Counted from the stretch's first letter, positions 19,154 through 30,890 are shown. The stretch is DNA of 64,000 bases from Adenophora triphylla var. japonica (GCA_022495995.1 JAFEMH010001470.1:248001-312000), one strand, 5' to 3'. Numbers and translations are program-made. The notes: generated by a model not told the origin, from the sequence alone.

Positions 19154-21928
19154 CTACATATCCTCCACCCTCCAAGCGAACACATCACAATTTGCTCGAA
19201 GGAACTCAATGAGGATCCTTCTCTCCTCGCAGTGAATTTCCAGCCCGACCTTAACAGTTTGCTCGGGGAAGTGGAAGTTGATGACCACCTCCTCGAGCTC
19301 GTCGTTAGGTTGAAGGTCGCTGATTTCATGATTATGCAAGGATTCAATGACAATAGTTGGGGGGTTAACCTGGGCTCCGGTCAGCGCTGCCATGGAATAT
19401 ATGACCTCGCGGTCAATCTTTCCCTCAATTCCCCGATCAATGTATCCTCCCTCAATTGGGGCCAACTGCTTTGATTTTCTGCTCGTTTTGAGCTCCACCT
19501 TAGTGGTATGGAAAGAAAGCATGCCAATAGAAATAGGATCCGGAACAAGCTCAAGGGCTTTCCCTTTTTTCGGTTTGTCCTCGCCCTCTTTCTGCGGGCA
19601 GGAGGTCTGGCTTTTACTAGCTTTTCTCTTTTCTTCAAGTGCTCGGAGGAATCTCCCGGGCTGGTTCTTGATGGTGGCAACCCCGCCCGGGGTGTTAAAT
19701 TTCACCCTTTGGTGGGGAACGGAAGCAACTATTCCCAATTCGGCCTGAGCAGTTATGCCAAGAATGGCATTGTATTGGGAAGGAAGATCGACCACCATGA
19801 AAGTAATTTTGGCCGTCTTCTGCATGGGTTTTTCCCCAATAGTTACTTCAAACACAATCGTCCCCTTTACCCCAACGGCGTGATTGGTGAACCCCTCAAG
19901 CATGCCCGCATAAGGAGTCAGGTTTGCCTCGGTCATCCTCATACCTACCAAAGTATGATAGTAGAGTATATCTCTGGCCGCGCCTGTGTCGACCAAAACT
20001 CGGTGTATGTTGGCTCGGTTAATTTTCATTTGAAGAGTTAGGGGCTGAGTAGAGTGAAATAGGGAGGAGGCAAGTTCACTCTTTTTGAACCCTATTTCCT
20101 GCTCTTCCTCAGGAGCCATTTGGGGGATTGAGAAAACCTTCTCCAGTGTTCGAATCTGAATGGAGAGCTGTTTGTTGGAGGGAGGCTCCTCGCCAATGAA
20201 ATTAATGTCATAATCCCCCAAATCGTCATCGTAATTGTCTCTCTCATTCCTTTCGGGGCCACGCGTGCCTCGTGCTCGCTGCTGATTATTGTTATTGGGG
20301 GCATTGTTGTTTCCCTTAACCCATTTTGTTAGCTCCCCGTCATTGATTTTTTGTTGAATAATTCGCTTCAACTGGAAGCAGTCCTCAGTGCCATGACCGT
20401 GGTCATTGTGATATTCGCAGAACTTGGCCCTACTCCTCTCATTTGGCTTCCGGATCATAGGAGGAGGGGGAGGAAATTCTGAGGCTCTCATGATGACTGC
20501 CCGCGGTTCGGTGAGGGGGGTATAAACTGTTTCATCCACAACTTTTCGGAGTTTGTCCGACCCACGGCCTCTGTTTTTGCCCTGATTATTGGTGCGGGCA
20601 GGCTCTGGGGTAGTCTCCTGAACTTGGCTTATCCTTTCTTTTGCTGAAGCTCGGGGAGCGGGCACACTGGGCTCTTCAGCGGATGCAATGGCAGAGGCCC
20701 TTTCATACATCTCCTCTACGGTTTTTGGCCGGCTGGAGGCAAAATTCATTTTGAGGAAAGAGGAGCTGAGGCCACCCTCAAAACAGAGTCGGATGTCCCC
20801 CTCCTCTAAATCCACAATCTCCTCGCTCACTTTCCTGAACCGAGAGATGTAGTCTTTTGTGGCCTCGTTTGGGGCCTGCTTGACGCGGACAAGATCTGTC
20901 TTTGGTCGAGCGGGCTCACCGGCCCCAGCAAAGGCATTAAGAAAGAGGTTTCTAAACTGACTGAAAGATTGGATGGACCGGGGCTTGAGAGCTAACATCC
21001 AAGATAGGGCCTTGCCCGTGAAAGTGGCAGCTAAGGCCTTACACATCACCGATTCGTCCGACGAGAACATGGCCATTTGTCCCTCGAATCGTCCCATATG
21101 ACTCTTGGCATTCTTGGATCCACCATAGGTATCCATCTGAGGGGGCTTGCCCTTCTGAGTAGGTGCCCGGGCGATCTTGTCAGTGAAGGCATCCATGGTG
21201 CGGCCACACCTCTGGGCGGCCTTTTGGTGGGTCTCCCACATCTCGTTCATAAACTTGATAAATTCGGGGCTCTGATTATCAACCTTCTGTTTTTTAGCCC
21301 GTGGAGTCACGGCCTTCTCCCTGGCCGGAGCCAAGGGTCTGGCTTGGGACTTCGCACGGCGGTTTGATTGTGCTTCTTCCCCAGCCTCCTCGCTATCATC
21401 CACATGCACCACACTGCGCTTGGCCAGATGTCCGCGATCAAGGGTTGGTTCAACCCGGTTTGCCACCCTAGCTTGACTAGCAAGCGAGTTAGCGGGAGCT
21501 CGTTGGGAGAACCTTTGTGACCCTTGAGGGATTGGCATTCCACCACACGCCTCTATTTCAAACATCTCCATCTGAGCATCGTTGATGGCCATGGCCTCCG
21601 CAACCAGCTTGGATTTGGTGGCCAGGATCTCTTGCCTTCTTAGGATCTGTTTCGGGGAGAGGGGGGTGGTAATGGTGGTGTTTTTTATAGGAGCTCGGGG
21701 AGTTTTTGGGCTTTTGTTTAGGAGGGCTTGGGCTTTCTCAGCTCGTATCTGGTCGATTAGTTTGTGTATAGACCTTTGACCAGGGAAGAGGCTGTGTTGT
21801 GGCTGAGAACGGGCCCCCATCCTATTAAAAACAGAGTTGGTTTGCTTATCCTTATTGGCGTTGGAAGGTGAGGCCTGGTCGTTTGGCCCAATGGTCAAGT
21901 GACCAGCATTTTCCAAGGTTTTAGACAT
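19154..21928 (-). CDS. gag-protease of element A (924 aa)
   Basis: The longest ORF of the window. Residues 1-260 are charged and disordered. About 290-420 form the retrotransposon gag capsid domain (FTGKALSWMLALKP, FRNLFLNAF, TKDYISRFRKV). CEYHNDHGHGTEDC at 504-517 is the Tat-type Cys/His motif. Protease follows with VDTGA at 646-650 and ILGITAQAELGIVAS near 721-735. It ends FAWRVEDM-TAG just before RT. It is intact apart from that terminal TAG, which lies in a region normally continuous with RT. The start Met lies 129 bp inside the 5' LTR edge. Confidence 0.9.
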   Translation of the reverse strand: MSKTLENAGHLTIGPNDQASPSNANKDKQTNSVFNRMGARSQPQHSLFPGQRSIHKLIDQIRAEKAQALLNKSPKTPRAPIKNTTITTPLSPKQILRRQEILATKSKLVAEAMAINDAQMEMFEIEACGGMPIPQGSQRFSQRAPANSLASQARVANRVEPTLDRGHLAKRSVVHVDDSEEAGEEAQSNRRAKSQARPLAPAREKAVTPRAKKQKVDNQSPEFIKFMNEMWETHQKAAQRCGRTMDAFTDKIARAPTQKGKPPQMDTYGGSKNAKSHMGRFEGQMAMFSSDESVMCKALAATFTGKALSWMLALKPRSIQSFSQFRNLFLNAFAGAGEPARPKTDLVRVKQAPNEATKDYISRFRKVSEEIVDLEEGDIRLCFEGGLSSSFLKMNFASSRPKTVEEMYERASAIASAEEPSVPAPRASAKERISQVQETTPEPARTNNQGKNRGRGSDKLRKVVDETVYTPLTEPRAVIMRASEFPPPPPMIRKPNERSRAKFCEYHNDHGHGTEDCFQLKRIIQQKINDGELTKWVKGNNNAPNNNNQQRARGTRGPERNERDNYDDDLGDYDINFIGEEPPSNKQLSIQIRTLEKVFSIPQMAPEEEQEIGFKKSELASSLFHSTQPLTLQMKINRANIHRVLVDTGAARDILYYHTLVGMRMTEANLTPYAGMLEGFTNHAVGVKGTIVFEVTIGEKPMQKTAKITFMVVDLPSQYNAILGITAQAELGIVASVPHQRVKFNTPGGVATIKNQPGRFLRALEEKRKASKSQTSCPQKEGEDKPKKGKALELVPDPISIGMLSFHTTKVELKTSRKSKQLAPIEGGYIDRGIEGKIDREVIYSMAALTGAQVNPPTIVIESLHNHEISDLQPNDELEEVVINFHFPEQTVKVGLEIHCEERRILIEFLRANCDVFAWRVEDM

Positions 21929-22035
21929 GTTTGGAAAAGAAGAAAATGACTGAAAAGAAGAGTTTTTTGACAGTCAGTTGTTTAGAACACAAAGTGTGCC
22001 TGAAAACAAATATTTTTAACGAGAAAACAAATGAC

Positions 22036-22055
22036 GTTTCCCGGCGATGGAACCA
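22036..22055 (-). promoter_or_regulatory. primer-binding site of element A (tRNA-Glu-like)
   Basis: Next to the LTR edge the minus strand reads TGGTTCCATCGCCGGGAA. Its complement matches, from memory, the 3' end of plant tRNA-Glu (CCCGGCRAYGGAACCA) with at most one or two differences. Confidence 0.55.
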
Positions 22056-22056
22056 C

Positions 22057-22917
22057 TGATGACGCCAAGCTTTTCAGGGTCAGGAGAGGTTCAAGGATAT
22101 CTGGCTTGATATATTTGGTGGTTTGATGTACCTAGAACACAACACAAATGAAGCACCGTTAAGGTCAAAGTTGGATGTTAATCCAACTCAGGCCCTCGGG
22201 TGTGAGAGTAAGAATACTGAGTAAAGAAGGCTTTGAATACCTTGAGTGTGTGTAAGTGTTTAGGGTTTGAGAATAATATGGCTTACTCAATATATTTGGA
22301 ACTTACCTTGTCCAAGGGGACAAAGGTCTTCTATTTATAGGCAATGGAGAGGTGCTTGTTGATGTAAGCAATGAGATCAGCCCTAGAGGGCACTTTGGTA
22401 TTTGACCGCCTACACGTGTCCGCAGCTAATTGGCCCTGTCAGGGAGGGAACATTGACTGTAGAGGGGACATGGCTGAAAGGGACATGAGCCGTGTATATG
22501 GCTTGGCGCATTAAATGAAATAGTAGGCGCCTGTCTGAGCCGCATTGAATGCGTGATGGGGGAGCCGGCAACTTGCATGTCAGAGCCAGTAAGCTAACTT
22601 GCTCAGTAAGGCTTGACATTAACCGGGAGGCAGGTGAGATAACCGGGAGGCAGGTATGAGCCCGCGGTCAACATCTTGGGCGCGGTCAAAGGTATTTGAC
22701 GCGGGCACGGATGGAGCGATCATACCTCCTGCGGGCACCAACCCAGCGGTCAGGATCCCTCCGGTCCTTGAGAAGGATGATGCGGGGAGGAACGCGGTCT
22801 TGACCTCAAGGGTCTATCTGTCCGCGGTCTTCACCTCAGCGGTCTAAGGAATGCCTCGTCACCGATTCCTTAGATCAGATCGAGCTTGTGCCCGATCCAG
22901 CAGGTACGGGCTCATCA
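22057..22917 (-). repeat. 5' LTR of element A (861 bp)
   Basis: Starts TGATGACGCC and ends GGCTCATCA on the plus strand. Minus-strand TATA box at 22339-22332. Followed by GTTAA (22918-22922), the partner of CTTAA at 8320-8324. The copies differ by few substitutions and tiny indels, so insertion is fairly recent. Confidence 0.9.
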
Positions 22918-24072
22918 GTTAAAAAAGATTAATCAGTGCACAAATTAATCACAATGTAATGAGTTGGATTTCCTTCTGTAAAGCACAAAACAAGGTATAT
23001 TGCTTGTCCAATTAAGCATAAATCTTTGCTTCCGACAATGATTAACTTCATAATGTGCACTCAAAATTCTCTGTCTGCCATAATAACCTTATGATTCACA
23101 AAAATTGAACATGTAATTAACTATTTTACCTAAACTATGCTTTTCATCTCCAAATCAATCTAAGGATTTGATTTAAATATATTAATATAAATTCAAAACT
23201 TGTAACTGATACACCATCAACAATAATATCAATTTTAATAGAATAATTAAGTCAAACTAAAATAATTGATAAACATACATTGTCAATTCCGTTGGCCAGC
23301 CACATGCCCACCACCTGCCGACGACCTTCACATTCATCTCCACCTCTGACCTTAGTCACTCTAACTGTTGCTTATTGTAAATTTCAATTTTGGGGATTTC
23401 AAATTGAAATTTTAATGTAGAGCTTTTATTGTTGATTAATTTGGAATTTGATACTGAATCTGCCACTGTTTTTTTGCAGCTATTTATTGCTGCCCCTCCA
23501 TTAGATATTGATGGTAATCGGGAATTTGTTTCTGGATCTCTACTCGAGTAGGTCGTGAGGTGAGGTGAGGTGGGTTCGGGTTATAGCTAGCGCAATTAGA
23601 GGGTTGAGTTTAGGCAAATTAGTAATGAACTTTTTGAGATGGTTTGCCAATGTTAAGGCTTAGTTAATGTGTTCACCTTTAAATGAAGTGTGTTAATTCA
23701 AAGAATTATTATTTTCAAAATTGTTTTGCAATTATCTTAACCCAATCAACTATCAAACTCAATTATCCAAATTCCAAATTCAACATATTATATCATAATT
23801 CTTTCCAAGTCTTTTGTTAGGTTATGATTCAATTTAAGATACAATTATTGAAGAATGCTAAAACATAAGAAAATTCGAAAATAGACAACTAAAAATGACG
23901 AGAGACGAAAAAAATAAAAGAAAATAGAAATTTGAGAATGTAGCCACATTTATAAGGGGCCCAGTTCAAATAGTTTGTCTTGGAACTCAAATTTTACAGG
24001 ACTAATCCTACTACTATAATGACAAGGTAACGAGCAACAGTAAAGCTATGCTTTGGCTAAGGTGGTCAATCG
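22918..24072. other. AT-rich intergenic DNA between elements A and B
   Basis: No ORF above background and no recognisable RNA gene or TIR. The last five bases (AATCG, 24068-24072) are the left TSD of element B. Confidence 0.5.
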
Positions 24073-24574
24073 TGTTGAAATATTTTATGGATTTTACATA
24101 TATTAGTATAATAAATAAAGTCTTTGGACACATAGACGTATGTGCATTATAAGTAATTGTATATGTCACATTAAATATTAAAGTATTTGGCCTAATAAAA
24201 TGATCTACTAAAGTTAAAGGGGGCACAAGTCATCTTTTATAAGTATGGGGTCTACAGTTAATATGTGTAGATACCTAAGGGGCCTAGTTGTTAATCTATG
24301 ATGGGCTGACTAACATACTAGGTCATTATAAATATAGGGTTATGGTCCCCAATTGACCTACCTAGGTTTTATTCTCTTGATTTTCATTGTCAATTGAATT
24401 TCAAGAACCCTAAGAATCAATTGGAAGACAATAATCGTTCATCAAGTATTCTCCAAATATTGCCATGGATTCAGGTTTGTCTATCGTTCCATAATCTTTG
24501 ATAACATGAAGCATGATTGTCCTAGAATAAATATTCCGCATCATTCTAGGGTTTATGTATAGTTAGTTTCATCA
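24073..24574 (+). repeat. 5' LTR of element B (502 bp)
   Basis: Matches 40050-40564. Most differences in the first 200 bp are A or T here against G or C in the other copy. A 12-bp stretch (a second TCTTCATCAAG-like copy) is missing relative to the 3' LTR. TATAAATATAG near 24327 is the likely TATA box. Confidence 0.9.
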
Positions 24575-24577
24575 AGA

Positions 24578-24589
24578 GGTATCAGAATC
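24578..24589 (+). promoter_or_regulatory. primer-binding site of element B
   Basis: GGTATCAGAATC three bases inside the LTR resembles the initiator-Met tRNA binding site TGGTATCAGAGC of plant copia elements, with mutations. Confidence 0.6.
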
Positions 24590-25051
24590 GTAATCTTGCT
24601 TTGTTGTTGGGATTATTTGATCGAATCTATTATCTGTTTATGAACTAAGATTAAGAAAACACCAACTTTTTTTTCATGCTGCGGCGGCTGTACGGACGAT
24701 AACGCTAGAGAAGTACCGCGGATCCACGTGACCCATCACAGATTGGGCCATCCTCGCCGCACATAGACTCATCATTTTTGGTTGATCAAATCAAATCAAA
24801 ATCAAAAAGATTTTTGAGTAACTTTTGAGAAAATATTGAATCGAAGAAACGCTTTATGTGTGTATGCCTTTTTGGTATGTGTTTGTGTTTTTTTTTTTTT
24901 GTTTAGTTTGTAGTAATATGTGTTATTTGGATTAACTGTTATTTAGTAATATGATTATTATGTTATTTGGATTAAGTAAATATTATTTATTGAAATTATT
25001 ATTATGGACTTAATAATTTTAAATTTCAATAATAATGTTTAATTTATGTCC
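24590..25051 (+). other. leader of element B
   Basis: No coding. A GC-rich patch (24677-24770, with GCGGCGGCTGTACGG) interrupts otherwise AT-rich sequence. Confidence 0.4.
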
Positions 25052-26323
25052 ATGTTTGAAATTACTTTGGGTTCGTTTATTCGAACACATCTTGTATTTT
25101 ATGTTATTAAATTTTTCGTAGCATGTTACCAAAGTAACCTCTCCTATGAATTTTTTTAATTTAAAATACATGATTATTTGAAGTTTTTAGCGTGTTTGTA
25201 TTTCATGCGGGTAATGATCGGCCCAAAGGAAGGTTATTATCTGGCAGAAATTCAAATTCGTTTGTGGAGATAAATATGTAACAGTTATTAAGTGTCCATG
25301 TGAATATTGAGTCGATCCAAAGAAAGGCTTGGTATTTGACAGGATTTACTGTTAATATTTGATTTCTACATCAAGAAAATCACTTGCAAGTTAATTTTCT
25401 ATCCAAAGATTAAAATTAATGTTGCGTCGATTTTCTTGTAATGGGATAATTTTAATTTCAAACATTTATCTGCTTAAAGTTATATGTGAGCTTATTTGTT
25501 TTATTTTTTGTTCTCTATTCAGTTTCTTCATCAGCTTCTAATGTATCTGCTAACATCAACTCGATTTCCATGCTGAATGGGATGAATTTTAAGAGCTGGA
25601 AAGAAAATGTGCTGATTGTTCTGGGAGTTATGGATCTAGACCTTGCACTCGTGGAGCCAAAACCTCTGACCGACTAGCACGAGTACATCTCAAGCTAAGA
25701 AGGATATGGAAAAGTGGGAACGCTCAAATCGCATGTGTCTTATGATCATGAAGAAAAGCATCCCAGAATCATTCAGAGGCGATCTAGATGATGAGAAAGT
25801 TGCAATGACGTTCCTTACAGAGCTTGAAAAGCGTTTTGCTAAGAATGAAAGGGCGTAAACAAGCACGCTTTTGCGTAATCTTGTTGCCATGAGGTATAAA
25901 GGTAAAGAGAACGTGCGTGAGTACATTATGGAGATGGCCAATTTGGCATCTAAACTTAAGGCTCTCAAGTTCGAGCTGTCGGATGACATGCTTGTTCATA
26001 TGGTTATGATCTCTCTTCCACCACAGTTTGGGCAATTTGAAGTAACATTCAATTGCCAGAAGGAAAAGTGGACTCTTAATGAGTTCATTTCATTGTGTGT
26101 GCAAGAGGAATCAAGGTTAAAGTCTAAAAAGACTGAGAGTGCTCACTTTGCGGCTTCCTCTTCGGGCTATAACAAGAAAAGGAAGGCTAAAGAAACTGCG
26201 GTCAATGAGCCAAAGAAAAAGCAATATAAAGTATCAAAGGGACAAGCTAAGGATTTAGCAACGTCAACGTCCAAGGGACAAGATAAGGATCCAGGTTGCT
26301 TTTTCTGTAAGGAAATGGATCAT
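25052..26323 (+). repeat. first copy of the tandem gag duplication
   Basis: The segment from ATGTTTGAAATTACTTTGGG to ...AAATGGATCAT is repeated immediately at 26324-27596 with very few differences. It spans leader and gag up to the middle of the zinc knuckle. Its own gag frame is broken: it starts MLNGMNFKSWKENV near 25570, shifts frame near 25665, and has TAA at 25857-25859. Confidence 0.93.
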
Positions 26324-26431
26324 ATGTTTGAAATTACTTTGGGTTCGTTTATTCGAACACATCTTGTATTTTATGTTATTAAATTTTTCGTAGCATGTTA
26401 CCAAAGTAACCTCTCCTATGAATTTTTTTAA
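25486..26431 (+). pseudogene. duplicate gag fragment, copy 1
   Basis: Copia gag residues MNFKSWKENVLIVLGVMDLD through LPPQFGQFEVTFNCQKEKW are recognisable in two frames. The frame runs across the duplication junction inside the zinc knuckle (GCFFCKEMDHM then unrelated leader sequence), so it cannot produce a functional gag. Confidence 0.85.
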
Positions 26432-27596
26432 TTTAAAATACATGATTATTTGAAGTTTTTAGCGTGTTTGTTTTTCATGCGGGTAATGGTCGGCCCAAAG
26501 GAAGGCTATTATCTGGCAGAAATTCAAATTCGTTTGTGGAGATAAATATGTAACAGTTATTAAGTGTCCATGTGAATATTGAGTCGGTCCAAAGAAAGGC
26601 TTGGTATTTGACAGGATTTACTGTTAATATTTGATTTCTACATCAAGAAAATCACTTGCAAGTTAATTTTCTATCCAAAGATTAAAATTAATGTTGCGTC
26701 GATTTTCTTGTAATGGGATAATTTTAATTTCAAACATTTATCTGCTTAAAGTTATATGTGAGCTTATTTGTTTTATTTTTTGTTCTCTATTCAGTTTCTT
26801 CATCAGCTTCTAATGTATCTGCTAACATCAACTCGATTCCCATGCTGAATGGGATGAATTTTAAGAGTTGAAAGAAAATGTGCTGATTGTTCTGGGAGTT
26901 ATGGATCTAGACCTTGCACTCAGGGAGCCAAAACCTGCTGACCTGACTAGCACGAGTACATCTCAAGCTAAGAAGGATATGAAAAAGTGGGAACGCTCAA
27001 ATCGCATGTGTCTTATGATCATGAAGAAAAGCATTCCAGAATCATTCAGAGGCGATATAGATGATGAGAAAGTTGCAATGACGTTCCTTACAGAGCTTGA
27101 AAAGCGTTTTGCTAAGAATGAAAGGGCAGAAACAAGCACGCTTTTGCGTAATCTTGTTGCCATGAGGTATAAAGGTAAAGGGAACGTGCGTGAGTACATT
27201 ATGGAGATGGCCAATTTGGCATCTAAACTTAAGGCTCTCAAGTTCGAGCTGTCGGATGACATGCTTGTTCATATGGTTATGATCTCTCTTCCACCACAGT
27301 TTGGGCAATTTGAAGTAACATTCAATTGCCAGAAGGAAAAGTGGACTCTTAATGAGTTCATTTCATTGTGTGTGCAAGAGGAATCAAGGTTAAAGTCTAA
27401 AAAGACTGAGAGTGCTCACTTTGCGGCTTCCTCTTCGGGCTATAAAAAGAAAAGGAAGGCTAAAGAAACTGCAGTCAATGAGCCAAAGAAAAAGCAATAT
27501 AAAGTATCAAAGGGACAAGCTAAGGATTTAGCAACGTCAACGTCCAAGGGACAAGATAAGGATCCAGGTTGCTTTTTCTGTAAGGAAATGGATCAT
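26324..27596 (+). repeat. second copy of the tandem gag duplication
   Basis: Offset 1272-1273 bp from copy 1. It differs by a lost base in AAGAGTTGAAAG (near 26865), two extra bases near 26935 and CAG for CGT near 27126, plus a handful of substitutions. This copy connects to the intact downstream polyprotein. Confidence 0.93.
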
Positions 27597-30500
27597 ATGA
27601 AGAGAGATTGCCCTAAATACCACGCATGGCGTGTAAAGAAAGGTATATCTCTTGCTTTTGTTTGTTCTGAGGTTAATTTGGTTTCAGTGCCTAGACATAC
27701 TTGGTGGTTAGATTCTGGTTCTTCTACTCACATCAGTGTGTCTATGCAGGGTTGCCAGAACTGCCGAAAGCCAAGTGATGCTGAAAGATTCATCTATGTG
27801 GGGAACGGCAATTCTATTGAAGTTGAAGCAATCGGAACTTTTAAATTATTATTAAAGTCTGGATTTTATTTAGATTTGTATGAGACACATGTGGTACCGT
27901 CTTTTAGACGGAATTTGGTTTCCATTTCAGTTTTGGACAAAGAAGGATTTACTTGTTCATTTGCAAATGGTGAATGTCGTTTCTCATATAATTCTAAGTT
28001 TATTGGATCTAGTACTTTGTCGGTTTATGATAATCTTTATATGTTGGATACTGTTGCTTCATATCATGAAAACCTGCATATGGAAACACGTGGTACTAAA
28101 CGCAAATTTACTAACAATAATTCCATGTCATTATGGCACAAGCGATTAGGACACATATCAAAACAGAGAATGCAAAGGCTTGGGTCAGATGGAATTATTG
28201 AAACACTTGACAAATCAGATTATGAAATATGTGTTGAGTGTATTAAGGGAAAACAAACAGACAAAAGCAAATTAAAAGCTGAGAGAGCTATGAATGTTTT
28301 GGAATTAATTCATACGGATATATGTGGACCATTTCCTACACCCTCGTGGAACGATCAATAATATTTCATTACATTCATAGACGATTACTCTCATTATGGT
28401 TACCTATATTTGATCCATGAAAAGTCACAGGCATTGGATATGTTCAAAAAGTTTAAGGCCGAGGTTGAAAATCAATATGGCAAAACAATAAAGAAAGTCA
28501 AATTTGACCATGGTGGTGAATACTATGGCAGAAATGACGGATCAGGTGAACAACGTCCTGGGCCTTTTGCTAAATACCTAGAGGAGTGCGGTATCGTCCC
28601 TCAGTACACCATGCCAGGCAAACCTAGCATGAATGGTGTTGCTGAAAGACGAAATCGAACTTTACAGGAAATGGTGAGAAGTATGTTTAGTCATACTACT
28701 TTACCAGACTCACTCTGGGGAAAGGCATTAAAGATTGCAGTTTATCTCCTTAACAGGGTACCCACAAAGGCTGCTAACAAAACTCCTTATGAACTATGGA
28801 CAGGCAAGAAACCTGTATTAAGACATTTACACATCTGGGGATGTCCGGCTGAGGCTAGGCCTTACAGGCCTAATGAAAAGAAGTTGGACTCAAGGACTGT
28901 TAGTAGTTACTTTGTTGGTTACTCTGAAAGGTCAAGGGGCTTTAAGTTTTACGATCCCAAATCCAGAAACTTTTTTGACACGGGAAATGCTCAATTCTTT
29001 GAGGATGTTGAGCTTGTGGGGGGACAAGTTAGAGATGATTTTGTCTTTGAAGAGGTTCCGGTTACCATTCCTCTTCCTAAAATTGTCCTTGACCATGATT
29101 TGGATCTCAATCCTGATGTGATTCAAGAACAAAATTTAGATCAAGAAGACATTGTCAATATCCCTCTAGTTGTCCATGAGGAACAAGCTCAACAACCTCA
29201 AGAACAAATGCCTTTAAGAAGATCCACTAGAGAGAGACGAAGTGCCATTTCGGATGATTACTTGGTATTTCTAAATGAACAAGAGATAGACATTGGTCAA
29301 TTGGAAGATGATCCAATCAACTTTCATGAGGCCATTGGTAGTTCTAACTCTCAAAAGTGGATAGTCTCTATGGATGATGAGATTAAATCAATGAAAGACA
29401 ATGATGTATGGGATCTTGTCCCATTGCCAGAAGGAGTGAAACCTATTGGTTGCAAATGGATATTTAAAACCAAAAGGGATTCACAGGGCAATGCGGAAAG
29501 ACATAAGGCACGTCTTGTCGCTAAGGGATTTACTCAGAAAGAAGGAATAGATTATAAAGAGACTTTCTCTCCGGTTTCTTCGAAAGACTCTTTTAAAATC
29601 ATTATGGCATTAGTGGCACATTATGACCTAGAGTTACATCAGATGAATGTTAAGACTGCGTTTCTTAATGGAGACATTGAAGAAACAATTTATATGGTGC
29701 AACCAGAAATCTTGGTTTCAAAAGATTCAAAGGATATGGTATGCAAACTCAAGAAATCCATCTATGGACTCAAACAAGCATCCCGTCAGTGGTATTACAA
29801 ATTTCATCAAGTTGTATTGTCATTTGGTTTCACAACAAATACAGTTGATGATTGTGTCTACCACAAGTTCAGTGGGAGTAAATATATTTTTCTGGTTTTA
29901 TATGTGGATGACATCCTACTAGTCACAAATGATACGGACTTACTGCATGAAACTAAGAGATTTCTCTCAAAGAAATTTGAGATGAAAGATCTGGGAGATG
30001 CATCTTTTGTATTAGGAATTCAAATACACAGAGATCGTTCTCGAGGTATTCTTGGATTGTCACAAAAGAGTTATTACATCGATAAGGTACTTAAGAGATT
30101 TGGCATGCAGGATTGTAAAATGGGTGACACCCCAGTGGCTAAAGGTGACAAATTCAATCTTGCTCAGTGCCCCAAGAATGAGATTGAATCTAAGGAAATG
30201 AATAGCATCCCTTATGCTTCGGCTATAGGGAGCTTGATGTATGCTCAGGTTTGCACTCGCCCAGACCTAGCATTCATAGTTGGTGTTTTAGACAGATACC
30301 TTAGCAATCCTGGAAAGGATCATTGGATAGCAGCCAAGAGGGTCATGCGTTATTTACAGAGAACAAAGGATTATATGCTCACTTACAGAAAGTCGGATAG
30401 ACTTGAGATCATTGGGTATTCGGATTCCGACTTTGCGGGATGCCAAGATAGTCGTAAGTCTACTTCGGGCTACGTTTATCTACTTTGTGGAGGAGCAGTT

Positions 30501-30890
30501 TCTTGGAAGAGTGTTAAGCAGACACTTGTTGCTACTTCTACGATGGAGGCAGAGTTTGTGGCGTGTTATGAGGCATCAAATCACGCAATTTGATTGCAAA
30601 ATTTTATCACTGGGCTGCGCATATCAGGTGGCGTTGATAGGCCATTAAAATTATTTTGTGATAATAAGTCGGCAGTTATGTATTCTAATAACAACAAGAG
30701 CTCGTCTAAGTCTAAGCACATAGACATTAAGTATCTTGTTGTTAAGGAACGGATTCAGAGTGGACAGATTTGTATTGAGCATATTGAGACTAACTCCATG
30801 GTCGCGGATCCGCTTACTAAGGGTGTAACACCGAAGGTTTTTCACGAGCACACTGCTTGTATGGGTGTTGTATCACTAAAGTATGCTTAG
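26868..30890 (+). pseudogene. copia polyprotein (gag-protease-integrase-RT-RNase H)
   Basis: One frame of about 1340 codons with only two stops: TAA at 28359-28361 in integrase and TGA at 30591-30593 in RNase H. Both sit where related proteins have Gln and Trp, so each is explained by one C-to-T or G-to-A change. Domains: gag UBN2-type (residues 1-180), zinc knuckle CFFCKEMDHMKRDC (235-248), protease DSGSSTH (282-288), integrase HHCC (LWHKRLGHIS...CVEC), catalytic [15 protein letters not shown] and [10 protein letters not shown] with AFLNG and YVDD (about 29910), and RNase H with [15 protein letters not shown] and DPLTKG. The original gag Met is lost through a one-base deletion upstream. Confidence 0.92.

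Larger units (their letters stand above)
8325..22917 (-). mobile_element. Element A: complete Tat-lineage Ty3/gypsy retrotransposon with antisense gene
   Basis: Two LTRs (8325-9184 and 22057-22917) bound this 14.6-kb unit, with TGATGA...TCATCA ends and flanks CTTAA/GTTAA as TSD. The element reads on the minus strand: 5' LTR at right, primer-binding site, gag-protease, RT, two RNase H domains, integrase, repeat-rich 3' region, 3' LTR at left. The archaeal-type second RNase H and an antisense gene in front of the 3' LTR place it in the Tat lineage (Retand-like). It contains a nested hAT insertion, and pol is disabled by stops and frameshifts. Confidence 0.9.

Noticed and set aside
19508..20041. 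177-residue plus-strand ORF
   Set aside because: Shadow of gag-protease on the minus strand.
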